A stretch of 64,000 nucleotides of DNA from NCBI GenBank assembly GCA_902493795.1, contig CABUQZ010000004.1, positions 19,439 through 83,438 on the forward strand, given 5' to 3'. Made by a program: the position numbers and the translations under genes. The notes under the pieces are model-generated. The model was not told the DNA's origin. It ran no database searches and saw only the letters and a program-made list of their open reading frames with translations. This DNA is from an uncultured Clostridium sp. (GTDB lineage: Bacteria > Bacillota_I > Bacilli_A > RF39 > UBA660). Of the stretch, positions 60,172-64,000 are shown piece after piece (position 1 is the first letter of the stretch; every line of letters begins with the position of its first letter).

Positions 60172-62163
60172 TTGTTATCTTCTACATATGGAAATAATTG
60201 TGTTATCAGTTACCAATATGATAAATTTAATCGAGTAAAAAAATTAATTAAAGAAAACAATGAATATAGTTATTTGTACAATAATAATGGTGTTATATAT
60301 AAATTATCTGAAAATGATGGAGAGTCATATTTCTTGTATGATGAAGATAAAAGATTAAAAAAATACACAAATAATAGATATTACACAATTAGTTACGAGG
60401 ATGAAGACACTAACATAGTAACTCAAAGAAAACAAAATAATTATAATAATGAATATTATTATGATAATGATAATAATATTACAAAACAAAAATTGAATCT
60501 TAATAATGAATCACATTTTATAGAAAATACATTTAATAGAGATGGAATGGTATTAGAATCTAATTTAGATGGTATAAGCATTAAATATATGTATGATGAA
60601 TTATTAAGAGTTACTAGTAAAAATATTAATAATAGCTATGAAACAGAGTATGAGTATCTTTCAATTGGAAATAGAACTTCTACGATGATAAAATCGATTA
60701 CTAGCGGAAATACAAAGTATTCATATAAGTATGACAAGTTAAATAATGTTACTGATATATATTTAAATAATACTTTAATAACTCATTATGAATATGATAT
60801 CTATAATGAGTTAATTAGTGATGAAGATTATGTAAATAATATTAAAACAGAATATACTTATGATAATGAAGGAAATATTCTAACAAAAGTTAAGGAAAAT
60901 ATATCTACAAATGAAAATATTACCACTGATACATATGAATATAATGATTCATCATGGGAAGACTTACTAACAAAATATAATGATGAATTAATAACATATG
61001 ATGAAATTGGAAATTCTTTGACAATTGGAAGTAAAATGCTTACATGGATAAATGGTAGGCAATTGAATACGTATGAAGATAGTAACATATCGATTTCATA
61101 TAAGTATAATTTAAATGGTATTAGGACAGAAAAAGTTGTAAATGGTGTTAAAACAGAATATTATTTACAAGGGAAAAACATCATTTATGAGAAAACAGGT
61201 AATGACATAATATATTATCTGTACGATTCTGATGGTTTAATTGGATTGAATTATGACGAAAATGTGTATTACTATGAAAAAAATTTGCAAGGTGACATTA
61301 TAGCAATAAAAGATTCAAATAATAATACAATGGCAATATATGAATATGACTCTTTTGGCAAAATAGAGAGAATTATAGATAATAATGGAAAATTAATCAC
61401 TGATGAGTCTAATATTGCTTTAATTAACCAATTTAGATATAGAAGCTATTTTTATGATAATGAGACTGAATTATACTATCTAAACTCTAGATATTATAAT
61501 CCTAAATGGGGAAGATTTATAAATGCTGATGGAATTATTGGAGCAAATGAGTCTATATTGGGACAAAACATATTTCTTTACACAGATAATAATTATGTTA
61601 ATGCGATTGATTTAAGTGGAAAATTTCCATTAGCACTTCCAAATCCTATAGATTGGCTTAATGGACTAGGTGAAGCTATAGGGAAAACTATAGAAAATGC
61701 TCCAGCATTTTTGGGTACGATGTTTGGAGTTATTTCAGTACCTACATCTGTAAGTGTTGTAGGATTGGTTGTTGTAAGTGGAATAGTATTACAACAAATA
61801 TATGAAAATAATGCAAAAAGAGCAAAAAAAGCAGAAGATAGAGATCAAAATGTTTATGTTTTAGTTGATAAATTTGATGTAATAACATATGTAGGAAGAA
61901 CTAAATCGATAGACTCTGCAAAATATAGACATAGTCACAACCTGGCAAGAAAAGATTTACGTTTTCATACTGTTGCAACAAATTTAACGTATATGGAAGC
62001 AAGAGGATTAGAGCAAATTCTTATCTTGAGATGCGATACGAAACGTACAGAGAAAAAAAAATATAATCAAATCAATGGTGTAAATCCTAATAATTTAAAA
62101 AAGGCTAGAGAATTTAAAAAGGTTGCCTTAACTTGGCTTGAAGAAAATGAAATCCCATGCTAG
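60172..62163 (+). CDS. Rhs/YD-repeat polymorphic toxin with GIY-YIG-like nuclease tip (5' truncated)
   Basis: 663 aa if begun at TTG 60172, but the frame is open from 60109 and reads on as homologous YD-repeat core (GENNGKLLSSTYGN), so the gene lacks its front. Eight or more YD repeats (YQYDKFNRV, YMYDELLRV, YKYDKLNNV, YEYDIYNEL, YTYDNEGNI, YEYDSFGKI) lead to the Rhs core YYLNSRYYNPKWGRFINADG and FLYTDNNYVNAIDLSG. The tip begins ~490 with a hydrophobic stretch, then VYVLVDKFDVITYVGRTK and EARGLEQILI, the GIY-YIG nuclease plan (Tox-URI-like). A SD-linked ATG (60164) leads into a different frame. Toxin activity is inferred. Confidence 0.85.
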   Translation: MLSSTYGNNCVISYQYDKFNRVKKLIKENNEYSYLYNNNGVIYKLSENDGESYFLYDEDKRLKKYTNNRYYTISYEDEDTNIVTQRKQNNYNNEYYYDNDNNITKQKLNLNNESHFIENTFNRDGMVLESNLDGISIKYMYDELLRVTSKNINNSYETEYEYLSIGNRTSTMIKSITSGNTKYSYKYDKLNNVTDIYLNNTLITHYEYDIYNELISDEDYVNNIKTEYTYDNEGNILTKVKENISTNENITTDTYEYNDSSWEDLLTKYNDELITYDEIGNSLTIGSKMLTWINGRQLNTYEDSNISISYKYNLNGIRTEKVVNGVKTEYYLQGKNIIYEKTGNDIIYYLYDSDGLIGLNYDENVYYYEKNLQGDIIAIKDSNNNTMAIYEYDSFGKIERIIDNNGKLITDESNIALINQFRYRSYFYDNETELYYLNSRYYNPKWGRFINADGIIGANESILGQNIFLYTDNNYVNAIDLSGKFPLALPNPIDWLNGLGEAIGKTIENAPAFLGTMFGVISVPTSVSVVGLVVVSGIVLQQIYENNAKRAKKAEDRDQNVYVLVDKFDVITYVGRTKSIDSAKYRHSHNLARKDLRFHTVATNLTYMEARGLEQILILRCDTKRTEKKKYNQINGVNPNNLKKAREFKKVALTWLEENEIPC

Positions 62164-62395
62164 AATGTAGGCAAAGAGCAGTAAATATAGAGAAAAAGAT
62201 ACGTGGTACATGAGCTATAATACTTTTGGGTGTATAATGACATAAAAAATATTTCATTAGTAAAATGTCTATTTTGTATTTTAATCTAGATTACAGTATA
62301 TAATATTTTTTATAGGATAACAAAGCTATTAGAAAGGAGATAAACATTCAAAAGTGAATCATTATTTTTCTTGAGATTGTTTAAATTAGTAATAT

Positions 62396-63280
62396 ATGGG
62401 TTTTTATGGAATAAAATTATATGATGAAGATTTAGCATGTGACATAAGGGATGATTATAAGGATTTCTTGAAACTAGGTAAAGAAGATGATGAATTAATC
62501 GAAATGATGAAAAAACATTATTCTGAATGTTTTAGTGACCTACGAGATAAGTATTTGTTTTGGTTAGTTATTGCTGATACCATGTGGGATTATGGTAGGT
62601 TAACTAAAAAAGTTAAAGATAAAGCAATTGATATTATAAAAAATGAAAAAGAATCTAAAATGTGGGAAAAATGTTACATGGATAAACGAAAGGAAATTTT
62701 GAATAAATTAATGGAAAAGTTAAAAAAAGAACAACCAGAAAGAAAAAAAGTTAAAAAATTAAAAAAAAGAAAAGGCACTTGGAATTATGGGGATATTTTA
62801 ACATATCAAATATCGATAAAGGATGGTTATACTGTAAATGATATTAGAAGACAACAAATAGAAAATTGCCCATATAATGGAAGCTATATTGTTATAAAAG
62901 TAATTGGAATTGTTTCGTTTAATCACGGGTCACTTCCAAGAGAATATGATGATGAATATTCTGTGTTTAAAATATATAATACTATATTTAGTTATGAACC
63001 AACTATAGAAGATATCGAAAATTTAAATGAAGAATTTATGACATATGTATATCCAGCTAATACACCTCCAAAGTTATGTTTATATTCATTAACATTAAAT
63101 AATAGAGAAGTAAAATTCTTTAAACTATTAAAAAGAACAACTGAAGATTATAGTGAGCATTATAAGTATGATGTTGATGGACCATATTCTTGGACTGATT
63201 TGAGATTCTTTGATCATGAAGTAGTAAAATATGTATTTGGTGAAAATAAGGATACGTTAAAATATAAAGAGATAAGATAA
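62396..63280 (+). CDS. Probable immunity protein of the Rhs toxin
   Basis: 294 aa. The N-terminal ~90 residues (MGFYGIKLYDEDLACDIRDD, then DKYLFWLVIADTMWDYGRL) match a common small-protein pattern MG-x-[WY]G-x5-D-x-A-x-D-[IV]RDDY found near polymorphic toxins and as stand-alone cytoplasmic proteins; the rest is a basic linker (KKVKKLKKRK) and a beta-rich C-terminal domain. I infer immunity from the position behind the toxin. It lies 232 bases away; the only ATG in frame after the stop at 62390 is 62396, which lacks a ribosome site, while a good AAAGGAGA sits at 62334, 55 bases upstream and unused. Confidence 0.6.
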   Translation: MGFYGIKLYDEDLACDIRDDYKDFLKLGKEDDELIEMMKKHYSECFSDLRDKYLFWLVIADTMWDYGRLTKKVKDKAIDIIKNEKESKMWEKCYMDKRKEILNKLMEKLKKEQPERKKVKKLKKRKGTWNYGDILTYQISIKDGYTVNDIRRQQIENCPYNGSYIVIKVIGIVSFNHGSLPREYDDEYSVFKIYNTIFSYEPTIEDIENLNEEFMTYVYPANTPPKLCLYSLTLNNREVKFFKLLKRTTEDYSEHYKYDVDGPYSWTDLRFFDHEVVKYVFGENKDTLKYKEIR

Positions 63281-63447
63281 CATTTCCAACATCATTAATG
63301 TATACTTTCTCGAAGAATTTATTATTGCTAATGTTAACTATGATTTAATATTTTAAGAAAAAGAAAGATTTTATTTTAAAATCATATGATGTTTTTTTGT
63401 TTTAAGAAATTTTAAAAAATATGTATTTGATTAAATGGAGAATTTAA

Positions 63448-63762
63448 ATGGAAGTAACTTACATAATAATTGTAAGTGTAGTAACATATATTTTAGGAGC
63501 AATAAACAAATTGTTTGTTGACTCGATGCCAAATAGATTTATACCAATTCAAAACGTAATAATTGGTTTTATAAGCGGATTTGTTTGCTATTTTGCAAAC
63601 ATAGAAACAAATTTATTTAACTCAATTGTTGTATGCTTGGTAGCTGCTCAAGCAGCTGGAGGAGTATCTGATTTATTTCAATCAAGTAAAGATGATACTA
63701 TAATAGCTGTATCTGATTCTGCTGAAGTACACACTGAAGTAGAAAATAATAAAAATGAATAA
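63448..63762 (+). CDS. Phage holin-like protein
   Basis: 104 aa, two to three membrane segments (residues 3-20, 32-50, 55-75) and a polar tail (SAEVHTEVENNKNE), the plan of phage holins of the A118 group. Holins make lesions that let the lysin reach the wall. AGAATTTAAATGG region gives a weak ribosome site. The next gene overlaps by eight bases and is a lysin, which supports the call. Confidence 0.78.
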   Translation: MEVTYIIIVSVVTYILGAINKLFVDSMPNRFIPIQNVIIGFISGFVCYFANIETNLFNSIVVCLVAAQAAGGVSDLFQSSKDDTIIAVSDSAEVHTEVENNKNE

Positions 63763-64000
63763 TATAGAATTTGTTGAAAAAGCAAAAGAAATTGCAACTA
63801 AGTATAAAACACTTTATGTTTTAGGATGCTTTGGAGCACCACTTAACAGTACAAATAAAAAAAGATATACAAATAATTATGTATATAATAGAAGAAGTGT
63901 TATAAAAAATAAAATTTTTAATGCTTCTTCTGATACATTTGGTTTTGATTGTGTATGCTTAATAAAAGGTTTGCTTTGGGGATGGAATGGGAATACTAAT
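63755..64000 (+). CDS. Phage-type NlpC/P60 peptidoglycan hydrolase (3' end outside window)
   Basis: First 82 residues of a lysin; the frame is open to the window edge. Residues 16-30 (KYKTLYVLGCFGAPLN) and 65-80 (FGFDCVCLIKGLLWGW) show the NlpC/P60 opening typical of phage endolysins, with the active-site Cys in FDC. Overlaps the holin by eight bases, the usual holin-lysin order. Cleavage of the stem peptide or cross-bridge is inferred from family. Confidence 0.8.
   Translation, partial: MNNIEFVEKAKEIATKYKTLYVLGCFGAPLNSTNKKRYTNNYVYNRRSVIKNKIFNASSDTFGFDCVCLIKGLLWGWNGNTN

Noticed and set aside
60164..60238. Short ATG frame before the Rhs gene
   Set aside because: It has a ribosome site but ends after 24 codons in another frame and has no likeness to a protein; noted only as evidence of disruption.
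62164..62395. Small gene behind the AAAGGAGA at 62334
   Set aside because: No start codon with an open frame follows at usable spacing; taken as a remnant ribosome site.
1..64000. Mycoplasma-type code with TGA as Trp
   Set aside because: Trp residues are TGG throughout and TGA ends several clear genes at family-normal lengths (Doc-like, radical SAM, BceS-like).

Overview
The window is AT-rich, densely packed bacterial DNA of Bacillota (Firmicutes) type, read with the standard bacterial code: TGA is used as a stop (for example at 3212 and 8373) and Trp is TGG. The gene order rpsU-yqeY-yqfC-yqfD-ybeY-dgkA-cdd-era-yqzL-recO, the presence of yqfC, yqfD, spoIIID and ylbJ, a CIRCE operator, a BceRS-BceAB module and type IV pilin-like genes all fit a low-GC Gram-positive, probably a gut member of the Bacilli/Erysipelotrichia-like lineages. 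That lineage call is an inference from style, not from a marker gene. Almost all genes lie on the + strand; ribosome sites are often GGTGAT or AGGAGG and leaders are short.

Layout. 1-5.1 kb: tail of an acyl-CoA ligase, hypothetical and zinc-ribbon proteins, a Doc/Fic gene with an unrecognised partner, a CIRCE-controlled hsp20, a Nudix hydrolase and an MBL-fold hydrolase. 5.1-9.8 kb: the most unusual block, an apparent operon of a leucine-rich-repeat membrane protein, a radical SAM/SPASM enzyme, a small protein with a Ser/Gly/Phe-rich and 18-Asn tail that looks like its substrate, and a double zinc-ribbon membrane protein. 9.8-16.5 kb: MgtE, M32 carboxypeptidase, SH3/L,D-transpeptidase, IspH, another zinc-ribbon membrane protein, thioredoxin. 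16.6-20.5 kb: a lipid operon (patatin-like, PlsC, acyl-CoA ligase, PlsC). 22-26.8 kb: a BceRS-BceAB peptide-resistance module with two BceR-type boxes. 26.9-33.7 kb: Tgt, small membrane proteins, a TroA-like lipoprotein lacking its histidines, YidD, RNase III and an RNase J with an eroded active site.

33.8-39.6 kb is the conserved rpsU-recO cluster. 39.8-54 kb mixes a type IV pilus-like set (prepilin, PilB ATPase, two pseudopilins, and two proteins sharing a DUF6273-like end) with murE, lepA, a tandem SpoIIID-like regulator, hemW, an HD protein, a divergent two-part ThyX and a thymidylate kinase. 53.1-60 kb: ylbJ, ylbL, an unrecognised 482-residue protein, mutS, cvpA. 60.1-64 kb is accessory: a 5'-truncated Rhs/YD-repeat protein ending in a GIY-YIG-like nuclease toxin, a probable immunity protein, a holin and the start of a phage-type NlpC/P60 lysin. 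No tRNA, rRNA, CRISPR array, insertion sequence or replication origin was recognised, and there is no gene-free stretch longer than 300 bases.
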